Shown: positions 1 to 6,737, numbered from the stretch's first letter. The stretch: 9,581 nucleotides of DNA from an uncultured bacterium (GCA_905215035.1 CAJMOJ010000071.1:1-9581); one strand, 5' to 3'. A program made the numbers and translations. Notes: generated from the letters alone by a model not told the origin.

Positions 1-1
1 G

Positions 2-61
2 AGGGACGTGACCCTGTCGAGCACGCGTTAGCGTGCGAGATATCAACTATCCGCTATGCGG
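2..61 (+). repeat. Three small stem-loops in the IS200 left end
   Basis: Three short palindromes follow each other: AGGG/CCCT at 2-15 with a 6-base loop, GCACGC/GCGTGC at 21-36 with a GTTA loop, and CCGC/GCGG at 51-61 with a TAT loop. In IS200 elements, left-end hairpins serve as TnpA recognition structures, and one can also stop transcription entering from outside. Which of these three does either job here is inference. Confidence 0.5.
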
Positions 62-99
62 GTGAGCGATATAGGTTTAACCCTTGCAAAAATAACAAG

Positions 100-155
100 C
101 CGCCAAACCGGGTTTAAGATACAAGCGTTCAAGTCGTATCTGTTTGGAAAGGCGG
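100..155 (+). promoter_or_regulatory. Leader structure predicted to mask the tnpA ribosome binding site
   Basis: CCGCC at 100-104 can pair with GGCGG at 151-155, and the adjoining AAAC (105-108) can pair with GTTT (142-145), leaving GGAAA bulged. The right arm is the purine-rich stretch that would serve as Shine-Dalgarno for the ATG at 161, five bases downstream. Translation repression by leader folding is established for IS200 of enterobacteria. That the same control acts here is inferred from the pairing only. Confidence 0.5.
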
Positions 156-160
156 TCGTT

Positions 161-577
161 ATGGTAAATAAGGCAAATAGCCTATCGCACACAAAATGGA
201 TGTGTAAGTATCATATCGTGTTCACACCCAAATACAGGCGCAAATTAATTTACAGCCAGTATCGAAAATCATTAGGAGAGTTCTTTCAGCAACTCTGTAG
301 GTACAAAGGAGTTGAAATAATTGAAGGTCATCTTATGGTGGATCACGTGCATATGCTGGTCAGTATACCTCCCAAATACTCGGTGTCTTCTTTTATGGGA
401 TATCTCAAGGGGAAAAGCATCCTTATGATGTTTGATCGTCACGCTAATCTAAAGTACAAATTTGGGAACAGGCATTTTTGGTCTGAAGGCTACTACGTAT
501 CTACTGTAGGTCTTAATGAAGCGACAATCGCAAAATATATTAGGGAGCAAGAAGCTCTTAGATCAGATGGTGGATAA
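161..577 (+). CDS. tnpA: IS200-type transposase TnpA (Y1/HUH), C-terminal tail frameshifted
   Basis: This is a single-strand DNA transposase that cuts and joins the top strand at the IS ends through a 5' phosphotyrosine intermediate. The protein starts at ATG 161 (MVNKANSLSHTKW), with a purine-rich site five bases before it; the in-frame ATG at 56 lies in the structured leader and is unlikely. The metal-binding HUH motif is His62-Val-His64 in DHVHML, preceded by the typical CKYHIVFTPKYRR block at 15-27. The nucleophile is Tyr126 in AKYIREQE, after the usual HFW(S)EGYYVSTVG segment at 105-117. Family members run to about 150 residues; this one stops at 138. The expected tail is present in another frame just downstream, so one inserted base near 557-560 explains the early stop. 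All catalytic residues precede the break, so activity may persist. Confidence 0.88.
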   Translation: MVNKANSLSHTKWMCKYHIVFTPKYRRKLIYSQYRKSLGEFFQQLCRYKGVEIIEGHLMVDHVHMLVSIPPKYSVSSFMGYLKGKSILMMFDRHANLKYKFGNRHFWSEGYYVSTVGLNEATIAKYIREQEALRSDGG

Positions 578-617
578 ACTAAGTGTAAAAGAGTATCTAA
601 GACCCTTTAAGGGATAG
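561..617 (+). pseudogene. Out-of-frame C-terminal tail of IS200 TnpA
   Basis: Read from 561, the codons give DQMVDKLSVKEYLRPFKG and stop at 615-617. This resembles the usual end of IS200 transposases (acidic stretch, DxLS(V/M)KEY, PF). It joins the upstream frame if CTTA at 557-560 is replaced by three bases, which would give REQEAxDQMVDK. So it is a detached piece of tnpA rather than an independent gene. Confidence 0.72.
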
Positions 618-631
618 CCTGGTAATACGTT

Positions 632-763
632 AGCTGGTTTAACCAGCTTGCTACGAGTCAAAGGCAGTACGGCTTGAACAATGTGAAAGGCAAGCGCCTT
701 GAGACGCTGCCGGTGCCCCTTGGGCTTATAGCCCCAGCGCAAACCACCCTTTTTAAGGGTGGT
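632..763 (+). repeat. String of stem-loops forming the IS200 right end
   Basis: Four hairpins lie between the transposase gene and the end of the element: AGCTGGT/ACCAGCT at 632-648 (TTA loop); GGCA-a-GCG/CGC-TGCC at 689-711 with a bulged A; GGGCT/AGCCC at 722-734 (TAT loop); and ACCACCCTT/AAGGGTGGT at 743-763 (TTT loop). The last is perfect over 9 bp and resembles the right-end hairpin of IS200 elements that TnpA binds. The inner ones may be further structural or terminator elements. Confidence 0.6.
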
Positions 764-937
764 CCATGATTTTGGTGTCTTTCTTTGCTCAATCATTTTG
801 ATTAGATAAATATCTGTGTTGCTATTGATGGTTACCATTTTAAAATCATATAAGCTCATAATGAAGTTAGTTTTGTAGTTCGCATTTACCTTCAGTAATC
901 CATTTTCTAGAATATTCGCAACTTTAAAAGAACTTAT
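764..937. other. AT-rich non-coding stretch between the IS200 right hairpin and the next gene
   Basis: About 175 bases hold the last bases of the IS, whose end I cannot place exactly, and the leader of the membrane-protein gene. I see no conserved gene on either strand. There is no convincing paired -35 and -10, no strong terminator and no tandem repeat. A reading frame crosses it on the reverse strand but overlaps the IS hairpins and gives a composition unlike a real protein. Confidence 0.5.
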
Positions 938-1726
938 ATGAATGATGTTGATATGTTTATTGTAGATATTGGTGAACATTTTTTTGAAATTGCAGGCGCG
1001 CTTATAGCGTCAATTACCGTGTTGTCTTATTTCGTATCTACATGGTTTTCATCGGCCGCATCGTCTTTTTATCGAATTTGGCCTCCGTTTTGTCGTGCGA
1101 CACTTTCTCGCACTGTAATGTTTATCTCATCTGGCGTTATTTCGATCTGCGTTATTTCGTATTTTGTTGCTTATGCTGGAAGCATCCCTGCTATTGCTAT
1201 GCCTTTAGGCTGGTTCATTCTATTGGTATTAGTATTTGTAGCGTTTTATCTCAATAAAGAAATTGGGCCGATCCTGATTATGTGGCTAGTCATTGGAATT
1301 ATAGTTTTTGGTTATTTGACAATTAATGTGCAAGATGGCCATTTGCTTATAACTGGTAATATCTTATTTCGTCTTGGATCATTTTATTTTAGCATTACTG
1401 AACTTGTGATTTTAATTGTCGAGTTGTGCGCTGTTTTTTATCTTGCCGGTTTGATTGAGGTAATGTGGCGTAAAGACTTTTTGGTTGACGATAATAATGG
1501 TGAAATAATGCTTGAACTTTATTCTGGCGATCGATGTGCAATTGGAAAAATTGATTATATTGAAAAGACTGAAGATGGCAAACTTGTTTGCCATCTAGGG
1601 AGTGAAAGAATATACGGGACTCTATCTGATCCTAAGCGCGTTATGCATTGGTGTCGATTTGACAAACTTGTGCTTGATAGAAGCAATGTAGACGAAAAAT
1701 CTCTTTTGCGTAAGTTGTCAAAATGA
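938..1726 (+). CDS. Orphan multi-pass membrane protein of unknown function
   Basis: I do not recognise the family. The 262-residue product has about five hydrophobic segments near residues 14-37, 59-80, 83-105, 109-128 and 150-176. These are followed by a soluble tail of about 85 residues (178-262), rich in charged and beta-prone residues (LELYSGDRCAIGKIDYIE), that most likely faces the cytoplasm. The N-terminus has no cleavable signal peptide. The chosen ATG has only a weak A-rich ribosome site (AAAAGA about 6 bases upstream); a second in-frame ATG lies at residue 6 (953). Base composition is very AT-rich (17 of 60 G/C at 1381-1440), unlike the DUF4012 and glycosyltransferase genes. With the IS200 copy directly upstream, this suggests acquired DNA. 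It converges on the DUF4012 gene. The even codon-like pattern and full-length frame support a real gene; function is open. Confidence 0.65.
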   Translation: MNDVDMFIVDIGEHFFEIAGALIASITVLSYFVSTWFSSAASSFYRIWPPFCRATLSRTVMFISSGVISICVISYFVAYAGSIPAIAMPLGWFILLVLVFVAFYLNKEIGPILIMWLVIGIIVFGYLTINVQDGHLLITGNILFRLGSFYFSITELVILIVELCAVFYLAGLIEVMWRKDFLVDDNNGEIMLELYSGDRCAIGKIDYIEKTEDGKLVCHLGSERIYGTLSDPKRVMHWCRFDKLVLDRSNVDEKSLLRKLSK

Positions 1727-1860
1727 TTTTAGACACAAATCGTAAAGCTGATTTTGAGAAAGTTCAATTGATGTAACGCGTACTTATCCCCTTATGACTG
1801 TGAAAAGATAAAGATGTCAGGCTTTGAGACCAATGAGTGATATATATGTGTTACGTGTTA
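1727..1860. other. Convergent intergenic region, no clear terminator
   Basis: The 134 bases lie between two genes that end toward each other. A terminator would be expected, yet I find no stem longer than five pairs followed by a T run on either strand. Read-through or factor-dependent termination is possible. Confidence 0.4.
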
Positions 1861-3993
1861 TTAGTGGGCAGTCTGCATCATTCTTAATGTTAGAGGCTCA
1901 GTCGCATCTTTAGATGTCGTTACCGTGCAGCTAATTGTTTCTGATTGCTGGGCAAGCAAATGCAGTAAGCCAAAATGAACTTCCAATCCATTGTGCGTGG
2001 CAGGATTCAGAGAGAAACCGTCAACGCCTGCATATTGGATGTTGCTAATTGTTCCTCCTGCAGGGGCGTACAAGTAGACGTTGGTGAGCATGTCGGTTAC
2101 ATCTTGTTTGGTGGGGTGGATACCTGTTACAGCTACGGGGAGATTTTCGGCATCACCGTAGGTTAAGGTATTAGTTAGCTTAATAGTCATGGGATAACTG
2201 GTTGTCCCATCGGTATTTTTAACACCATCGCCAAGAGTGACTTCTGGTTTGAAATACCAATCAATTTTGCTCCAAGTTAGATCGTAGAAATAAAGACCGA
2301 CTTCGGGAGTTTTGGGATCATAGGAAAGTGTCCCAGCGCAACCGAGTTGCTCCATGAGGGCTTCTTCTTCAGTGTTGCGCATCCATACCATTAGGCGTTC
2401 TTCTTGAATAGATTGCTGTATAACATTGGCGACTTTTTGTAGTCCGAGATCAGGAAGCTTACCTTCAATAATGTCCATGCAGGAGCCCAGCACCATAGAG
2501 AAATATGCATCTTGCATGGCGCCATCGGGATAATTTACATAGACATCATGAAGCAAAATTTTGGTGAGATCGGCCGAGTTAACGGTTGATCCATCGGGAA
2601 GGGCAACGGTAGAAGACCCAAGACTTACTAGGCGCTTAAACGTTTCAACGTCGATGCCAATTACGCCATCAACGGTGGTTCCGTTATAGATCGCCCACAT
2701 TTGAGAAATGATATCAGCAGCACGGGACCAATCAGGAATATTGTTCATGTCGGTTGTGCTGTAGCCTAAGATGTCGCCAAACAACGTGCGCTCTTCATCG
2801 GTAATTTGGATGGGGTAATTCTGCGCATTGCGTGCATCAGCCATCGCAACGGGATCGCCAAAATCAAGATTGCCATTAGATACATGTAAGGGGATAACAG
2901 TGCCAGGAAGACCACCGGTTGGACGTACTTCAGAGTAATTTTGGGCAATAATAAGATATTCACGATCCCCATTGCAGCCCAACAGATCAGGGATCAAACG
3001 GAATGCGTCACCATTATCTGCCATAAACTGAGATGCCATATTGAGGGGGTCTTTGAGCTTTTCTGTAAGCTGATTGATTTGCCCAATATGGACCGTGCCA
3101 ATGCCGTCGACAGTCTGTGCGGATTCTGCGATGGTGGGTGCAGCATTAGCCAGTGTGTCGCAGAGGAGATTGAGCGCATCGCCATTAATATTGCCGTCTT
3201 TGTAAATAGTGTTTAAGGGGTAGTCAGCCAGAACGCCGCTTATGGGCATAAGCACTTCTTCAGAGAGATTGCTAGCAACATTAATGAGCTTTTGACCAGC
3301 GCTGATATCTTCGCCAAGTACAGGAATAAAGCTACCGATAGTCCAAAGAGGGCCATTGACCTCTTCTTTTAATGACGCAATTTGGGTATTGAGTTTTTGT
3401 GCATCAGAAACAAGGGCCTCTGAATTTTCGCTTTGCAGATCGTTTTTGAGAGCGGTTGCGGTATTCATAAGCTGAGGAGCTTGATCTTTGACATTGAGAG
3501 CAGACAAGCCGAGTGCCACACCAAAGCCAATGAATGCAACAAGCAAAACGCCTACACCAATTAAGATACCGTTACGTACCTTTTTCTTTCCTCTTTTACG
3601 GTTGTGATAGGTTGCAGAAGAACGAGAGTATTCAGAGGGGCTAGAGGCGGAGGAACTAGGCGTAGCAGGGGTACCTTGTACGTTGCGATAATTTTGGTAA
3701 TGATTTGAATTTTGCTGTCTTGGGTTTTGCTGACCCGGTGTTACGCGTTCTGCACGAGCGCTACGAGCACCCTGTGAGCCTTGCGAAGCGCGAGCATCTT
3801 GTGGAACTCGAGTGGTTTGCGTGCTTCGAGACGCTTGTGGTTGAGGGTTCTGCGGTCGCGATGAAGCTTGCGAGGCCTGCGAGGCTTGAGAATTTTGCGA
3901 GCCTTGCGATGACCGTGAGTTCGACGGAGTGCTTGGTGCCGCGTGGCGTGCATGCTTTCCGCGTGGTGCTTCATTATCGTGCTGGTGTTTCAT
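1861..3993 (-). CDS. DUF4012 membrane-anchored protein with a long Ser/Gln-rich N-terminus
   Basis: The product is 710 residues. The start is the ATG at 3993-3991 because AGAGGA (4005-4000) lies six bases before it; an upstream in-frame ATG at 4059 would add 22 residues without such a site. Residues 1-130 are low-complexity and hydrophilic, with repeated SQ, SQA and Q-rich units, presumably disordered and cytoplasmic. A basic cluster (RKRGKKKVR, 132-140) precedes one membrane helix at about 142-165, giving an N-in, C-out topology. The outer part matches DUF4012: the signature around 344-366 reads REYLIIAQNYSEVRPTGG followed by LPG. The family is frequent in actinobacterial polysaccharide and wall loci; its biochemical role is not established. 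The gene is divergent from the GtrB-like glycosyltransferase and likely shares its control region, which links it to envelope glycan work by context only. Confidence 0.85.
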   Translation of the reverse strand: MKHQHDNEAPRGKHARHAAPSTPSNSRSSQGSQNSQASQASQASSRPQNPQPQASRSTQTTRVPQDARASQGSQGARSARAERVTPGQQNPRQQNSNHYQNYRNVQGTPATPSSSASSPSEYSRSSATYHNRKRGKKKVRNGILIGVGVLLVAFIGFGVALGLSALNVKDQAPQLMNTATALKNDLQSENSEALVSDAQKLNTQIASLKEEVNGPLWTIGSFIPVLGEDISAGQKLINVASNLSEEVLMPISGVLADYPLNTIYKDGNINGDALNLLCDTLANAAPTIAESAQTVDGIGTVHIGQINQLTEKLKDPLNMASQFMADNGDAFRLIPDLLGCNGDREYLIIAQNYSEVRPTGGLPGTVIPLHVSNGNLDFGDPVAMADARNAQNYPIQITDEERTLFGDILGYSTTDMNNIPDWSRAADIISQMWAIYNGTTVDGVIGIDVETFKRLVSLGSSTVALPDGSTVNSADLTKILLHDVYVNYPDGAMQDAYFSMVLGSCMDIIEGKLPDLGLQKVANVIQQSIQEERLMVWMRNTEEEALMEQLGCAGTLSYDPKTPEVGLYFYDLTWSKIDWYFKPEVTLGDGVKNTDGTTSYPMTIKLTNTLTYGDAENLPVAVTGIHPTKQDVTDMLTNVYLYAPAGGTISNIQYAGVDGFSLNPATHNGLEVHFGLLHLLAQQSETISCTVTTSKDATEPLTLRMMQTAH
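3866..3910 (-). repeat. Degenerate 9-bp tandem repeat inside the DUF4012 gene
   Basis: On the plus strand, five consecutive 9-mers read GCTTGCGAG, GCCTGCGAG, GCTTGAGAA, TTTTGCGAG, CCTTGCGAT. On the coding strand they give Ser-Gln-X triplets (SQG, SQN, SQA units) in the disordered N-terminus. Unit length is a multiple of three, so gain or loss of copies keeps the frame. Related units recur near 3771-3800. Confidence 0.7.
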
Positions 3994-4199
3994 TCCAGTT
4001 CCTCTGCGTCTCGTGGTGCGTTTATTAGTACGTTTACTCGGTAGAGTTATAAACATCATTAGAAAGTTGTACTCTATAATAGCAAGAAGTCATTTTAACG
4101 GCTTAAACAATGTATAAATAGCGGGATTTGTCTCCTCAAACGCGCTATTAGTTACTTTTGGACAAGGATTCAAGAACTCCTGGATAAGGACTAAATGAT
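3994..4199. promoter_or_regulatory. Divergent control region between DUF4012 and the GtrB-like gene
   Basis: This 206-base AT-rich spacer must hold the start signals for both genes. On the plus strand a perfect TATAAT lies at 4075-4080 and a TATAAA at 4113-4118, neither with a good -35 at 17 bases. On the minus strand TATAAC (4052-4047) and the reverse of the 4075 box (TATTATAG) are candidates for the DUF4012 gene. The GtrB-like gene has AAGGA at 4186-4190, nine bases before its ATG. The exact promoters cannot be chosen from sequence alone. Confidence 0.5.
4117..4149 (+). promoter_or_regulatory. Inverted repeat in the leader of the GtrB-like gene
   Basis: AATAGCG (4117-4123) and CGCTATT (4143-4149) are perfect 7-bp inverted repeats separated by 19 bases, beginning at the TATAAA box and ending about 50 bases before the start codon. 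They could be a regulator binding site or a leader hairpin. No T run follows, so it is not an intrinsic terminator. Confidence 0.35.
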
Positions 4200-5354
4200 A
4201 TGTCTTTAAACCCATCGTCATCAATATATGATGGATCTGACGCACGTTTTCATGAAATGGGGGCTTGCGAAGCTGAATGCGAAACAGGAATTCGTGAATC
4301 AGGTGTGTGCTCTCGCGGATCGGGTGCATGTTCGCACGGATTGAACGATTGCGGAGCAAGCGCAAAGTCTAGCGAACCTCGCGCGATCGGCGCACAGCAC
4401 AAACCGTGCCCAATTTTATGGATTGTGGTGCCATGCTATAACGAGCAAGAGGTGTTGCCAGTAACCGCACCTCTGTTCTTGCGCAAAATTCAGCAACTGA
4501 TCGCCGATGGGAAAATTGCTGACCAAAGCGTTGTTTGTTTTGTTAACGATGGTTCATCAGACAAGACGTGGAGCATTATCCAAGATTTTGCAAAACAGGA
4601 TTCGCATTGTGTCGGGATTTCCTTGTCGCGCAATCGTGGGCATCAAAATGCTTTGTTGGCGGGTCTTATGGAGGCTCGGCTGTATGCTGATGTAACCGTT
4701 TCTATGGATTGCGATGGGCAAGACGATATTAATGCCATTGACGAGATGCTAGCCAAATACAAAGCCGGTGCAGAAATTGTCTATGGTGTTCGTTCGAGTC
4801 GTGACACTGATACTGCGTTTAAGCGCATGAGTGCTGAAGCGTTCTATAAGCTGCTCGACAAAATGGGTGTTGAGACTATTTTTAATCATGCGGATTATCG
4901 GCTTATGGGGCGCGCGGCCTTAGATGCGCTTTCTGAATACAAAGAAGTAAACCTGTTTCTGCGTGGCATGATCCCTCAATTGGGCTTTGAGACTGAGACG
5001 GTAGAGTATGAGCGAGCGGCGCGCAAAGCGGGGGAGAGTCATTATCCTTTGAGCAAAATGTGTGCTTTGGCGCTTAATGGAATTACGAGCTACTCCATTA
5101 AGCCCATTCGTTTCATTTCTGGACTCGGTATTGTGGCCGCAATTGCAGGTCTTATAGGAATAATTTGGGCGATAGTTTCTTTTGCTACTGGATCAAACGT
5201 TACGGGTTGGGCAAGTACCATTTGTATCATCTGTCTGCTTGGTGGTGTTCAGCTTTTGGCGTTGGGCGTCATCGGAGAATATGTTGGCAAGATATATCTA
5301 GAGGTAAAAGGACGCCCGCGCTACATCGTTGAAAAACGCACGTGGGATAAGTAG
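4200..5354 (+). CDS. GtrB-like family 2 glycosyltransferase (polyprenyl-phosphate sugar synthase type)
   Basis: The 384-residue protein most likely transfers a nucleotide-linked sugar to a polyprenyl phosphate on the inner membrane face. Catalytic landmarks are VVPCYNE at 76-82, VNDGSSDKTW at 115-124, the metal-binding Asp170-Cys-Asp172 in MDCDGQDD, and ADYRLMGR at 231-238, the usual ADxRLM block of GtrB/DPM1-type enzymes. Two membrane helices follow at roughly 306-330 and 338-360. The C-terminus, IGEYVGKIYLEVKGRPRYIV, is the hallmark tail of this subfamily. Typical members have about 310-330 residues; the excess is a Cys-rich N-terminal extension of some 68 residues. The ATG at 4200 has AAGGA nine bases upstream; Met20 is an alternative start but would still leave the Cys cluster. 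A strong terminator follows. Sugar specificity cannot be told. A likely partner is the GT-C enzyme downstream at 7759. Confidence 0.88.
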   Translation: MSLNPSSSIYDGSDARFHEMGACEAECETGIRESGVCSRGSGACSHGLNDCGASAKSSEPRAIGAQHKPCPILWIVVPCYNEQEVLPVTAPLFLRKIQQLIADGKIADQSVVCFVNDGSSDKTWSIIQDFAKQDSHCVGISLSRNRGHQNALLAGLMEARLYADVTVSMDCDGQDDINAIDEMLAKYKAGAEIVYGVRSSRDTDTAFKRMSAEAFYKLLDKMGVETIFNHADYRLMGRAALDALSEYKEVNLFLRGMIPQLGFETETVEYERAARKAGESHYPLSKMCALALNGITSYSIKPIRFISGLGIVAAIAGLIGIIWAIVSFATGSNVTGWASTICIICLLGGVQLLALGVIGEYVGKIYLEVKGRPRYIVEKRTWDK

Positions 5355-5399
5355 TTGATGTGGTTTGTCTTAAGTTTTGTAAAGATAACAAGAACTTTC

Positions 5400-5441
5400 T
5401 AAAAGCCTCACTATGACCTAAAAGTCATAGTGAGGCTTTTA
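5400..5441. terminator. Strong bidirectional intrinsic terminator
   Basis: AAAAGCCTCACTATGAC (5401-5417) and its exact reverse complement (5424-5440) form a 17-bp stem with a 6-base loop CTAAAA; the flanking T5400/A5441 extends it. The T run ends the right arm and an A run starts the left arm, so it can stop transcripts from both directions. It closes the GtrB-like gene and insulates the tcmP cassette from it. Confidence 0.93.
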
Positions 5442-5556
5442 AAGGATTCGTTTAAACAATTGCATATTTTTACATTTGAGGAATTCTTAGATTGCAAATG
5501 GTTCTTACTAAACTAATCGTAAAGTTGTAGTGTAGCGGCATTGCGCTAATCAAATA

Positions 5557-5609
5557 TTTCAAAATGGAGTGTGTTCTGCTACTATAGAACAAATGTTTGT
5601 ATTTTGGAG
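5557..5609 (+). promoter_or_regulatory. Putative extended -10 promoter and ribosome site for the tcmP cassette
   Basis: TGCTACTAT at 5577-5585 fits an extended -10 (TGn plus TACTAT), with a weak -35 TTTCAA at 5557-5562, 17 bases upstream. GGAG at 5606-5609 lies six bases before the ATG at 5616. A small dyad TAGCG/CGCTA at 5533-5548 sits just upstream and could bind a regulator. The cassette therefore seems to be transcribed on its own. Confidence 0.45.
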
Positions 5610-5615
5610 TGAAGA

Positions 5616-6737
5616 ATGAATATAGATCTTGATAAGATACTTGTTGCGGCTGGTGTTAAAAAATCACATCTTGATTCAAAGAAAGAACAAACTGGAAAAA
5701 AGATAGAGTATGTAATTAGTTATGTACAAGAATGGATTCGTGTAGGTTGCATGAGTCACAAAATTCGAGTATTGAACTTCATTGATGCTATGTCTAATGC
5801 TGGTATTTATGAAGATGGTGAATTGGGAACCGCAGTAAGAGTTTACGAATTATTTTTAGAAGCTGCGAAAAAATTTCCAGATATGAAATTCAATTTAGTA
5901 TTCAATGATTTGGACGATAAACGTGTAGAAGTTTTTAAGGCAGTGGTTAGCGAAATAACTGATCGAGCTTCTGTAGAAAAGCCTAATAATATTGATTTAT
6001 ATTGTAGTGTTAATGACATTAATGTATTTATTGAAGATTTACCTAAGCATGATGGTTTATTAAATAGCTATGATACGCTGACTTTGCTTTTTATTGATCC
6101 ATATGACGCTAGAACTGTTAATGTTGCCTTGCTGCGTCAGTATCTTCAAACGCATTATTGCGAACTTTTTTATAATTGGTTTTCGAGTGATCATGTTCGC
6201 AATCCAGGAGATTCGGCCATACAACATTGTTTCAGTGGTCTTGATATCCCAGAAGGTCGTGATGCTGCTTCCTTTGTTGCTCAGTATTTAGCTGGTGATA
6301 AAAAACATTTTTCTTATTCTTTTAGGAATCAAAAGAATGCTGAAATATACCAAATCATTTTTATAACGCCAAGTCCAACAGGACTAAAAAAGATCAAGGC
6401 TGCGTTATGGCAAACATTTGAAGGCGAAGAATATCATCGAAACCATCAAGTAAATTACGAACAAGGATCACTGTTTGATTCAGGTGATGGAAAGAAAATA
6501 AGTAAAGAAATGCGTGAAAGCTTTTATGGTAAAGAGGTGCAAAAGGTCTTGATCGAAGAGCTTGAACCTGGAGAGTATACTTATGCTCAAATAGAGCTTT
6601 TTGTTTTGCAGCGTTCAATGTTGGGGGAAAATGCGGTTATCCGTTATGTGATTAATCCTCTTATTGCTGAGAACAAGATGAAGAAATTAGGGATCGTTGG
6701 GCCACGGAATTATAAACAAGATAGATACAAGATTTAA
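5616..6737 (+). CDS. tcmP: Three-Cys-motif partner protein TcmP-like, methyltransferase-fold
   Basis: The 373-residue product resembles TcmP, a family named because it is encoded beside a protein with a three-cysteine motif; its reaction is not established to my knowledge. Visible landmarks suit a Rossmann methyltransferase-like core: an N-terminal helical lead (27-45), VLNFIDAMSNAGIYEDGELG at 52-71, the acidic strand end FNDLD at 96-100, and LLFIDPYD at 157-164, equivalent to the catalytic-loop motif IV. In many relatives I recall the first motif as IDGFAGPGRY; here Gly, Ala and Pro are replaced, so cofactor binding may be altered. The C-terminal third (about 270-373) is charged and may form a helical or winged-helix domain. 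A good GGAG site sets the start. The next gene follows after 12 bases, so the two form an operon. Composition is markedly AT-rich compared with the flanking glycosyltransferase genes. Confidence 0.75.
   Translation: MNIDLDKILVAAGVKKSHLDSKKEQTGKKIEYVISYVQEWIRVGCMSHKIRVLNFIDAMSNAGIYEDGELGTAVRVYELFLEAAKKFPDMKFNLVFNDLDDKRVEVFKAVVSEITDRASVEKPNNIDLYCSVNDINVFIEDLPKHDGLLNSYDTLTLLFIDPYDARTVNVALLRQYLQTHYCELFYNWFSSDHVRNPGDSAIQHCFSGLDIPEGRDAASFVAQYLAGDKKHFSYSFRNQKNAEIYQIIFITPSPTGLKKIKAALWQTFEGEEYHRNHQVNYEQGSLFDSGDGKKISKEMRESFYGKEVQKVLIEELEPGEYTYAQIELFVLQRSMLGENAVIRYVINPLIAENKMKKLGIVGPRNYKQDRYKI

Larger units (their letters stand above)
1..800 (+). mobile_element. IS200-type insertion sequence (left border possibly outside window, right border approximate)
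   Basis: The segment has the architecture of an IS200 element of the IS200/IS605 family: a long structured leader, a single small Y1/HUH transposase gene, no accessory tnpB, and a perfect hairpin near the right end. Elements of this class are about 700 bp, carry no terminal inverted repeats and leave no target duplication, so the exact borders cannot be read from one copy. The right hairpin ends at 763 and the true end is probably within a few tens of bases of it. The left end may lie at or before position 1. The out-of-frame tail of tnpA suggests this copy has started to decay. Confidence 0.8.

Noticed and set aside
56..160. Upstream in-frame ATG that would extend TnpA by 35 residues
   Set aside because: The region forms leader hairpins, the added residues do not resemble any TnpA start, and family members begin at the MVNKANSLSHTKW equivalent.
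563..979. Reverse-strand open frame of 138 codons
   Set aside because: It runs through the IS200 hairpins, overlaps the start of the membrane-protein gene, and its product has no recognisable domain. It is most likely a chance frame.
3705..4028. Plus-strand open frames over the DUF4012 N-terminal coding region
   Set aside because: They arise from the repetitive, stop-poor Ser/Gln codon region on the other strand and lack protein-like composition or a ribosome site.
3994..4059. Upstream in-frame ATG for the DUF4012 protein (22 extra residues)
   Set aside because: A strong AGAGGA site lies six bases before the later ATG at 3993, and the extra residues would cover most of the divergent promoter region.
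1738..5524. Shared 10-mer AATCGTAAAG at 1738-1747 and 5515-5524 as possible attachment sites
   Set aside because: Many 10-mers are expected to occur twice in a window of this size, and the flanks do not match, so there is no support for a recombination site.
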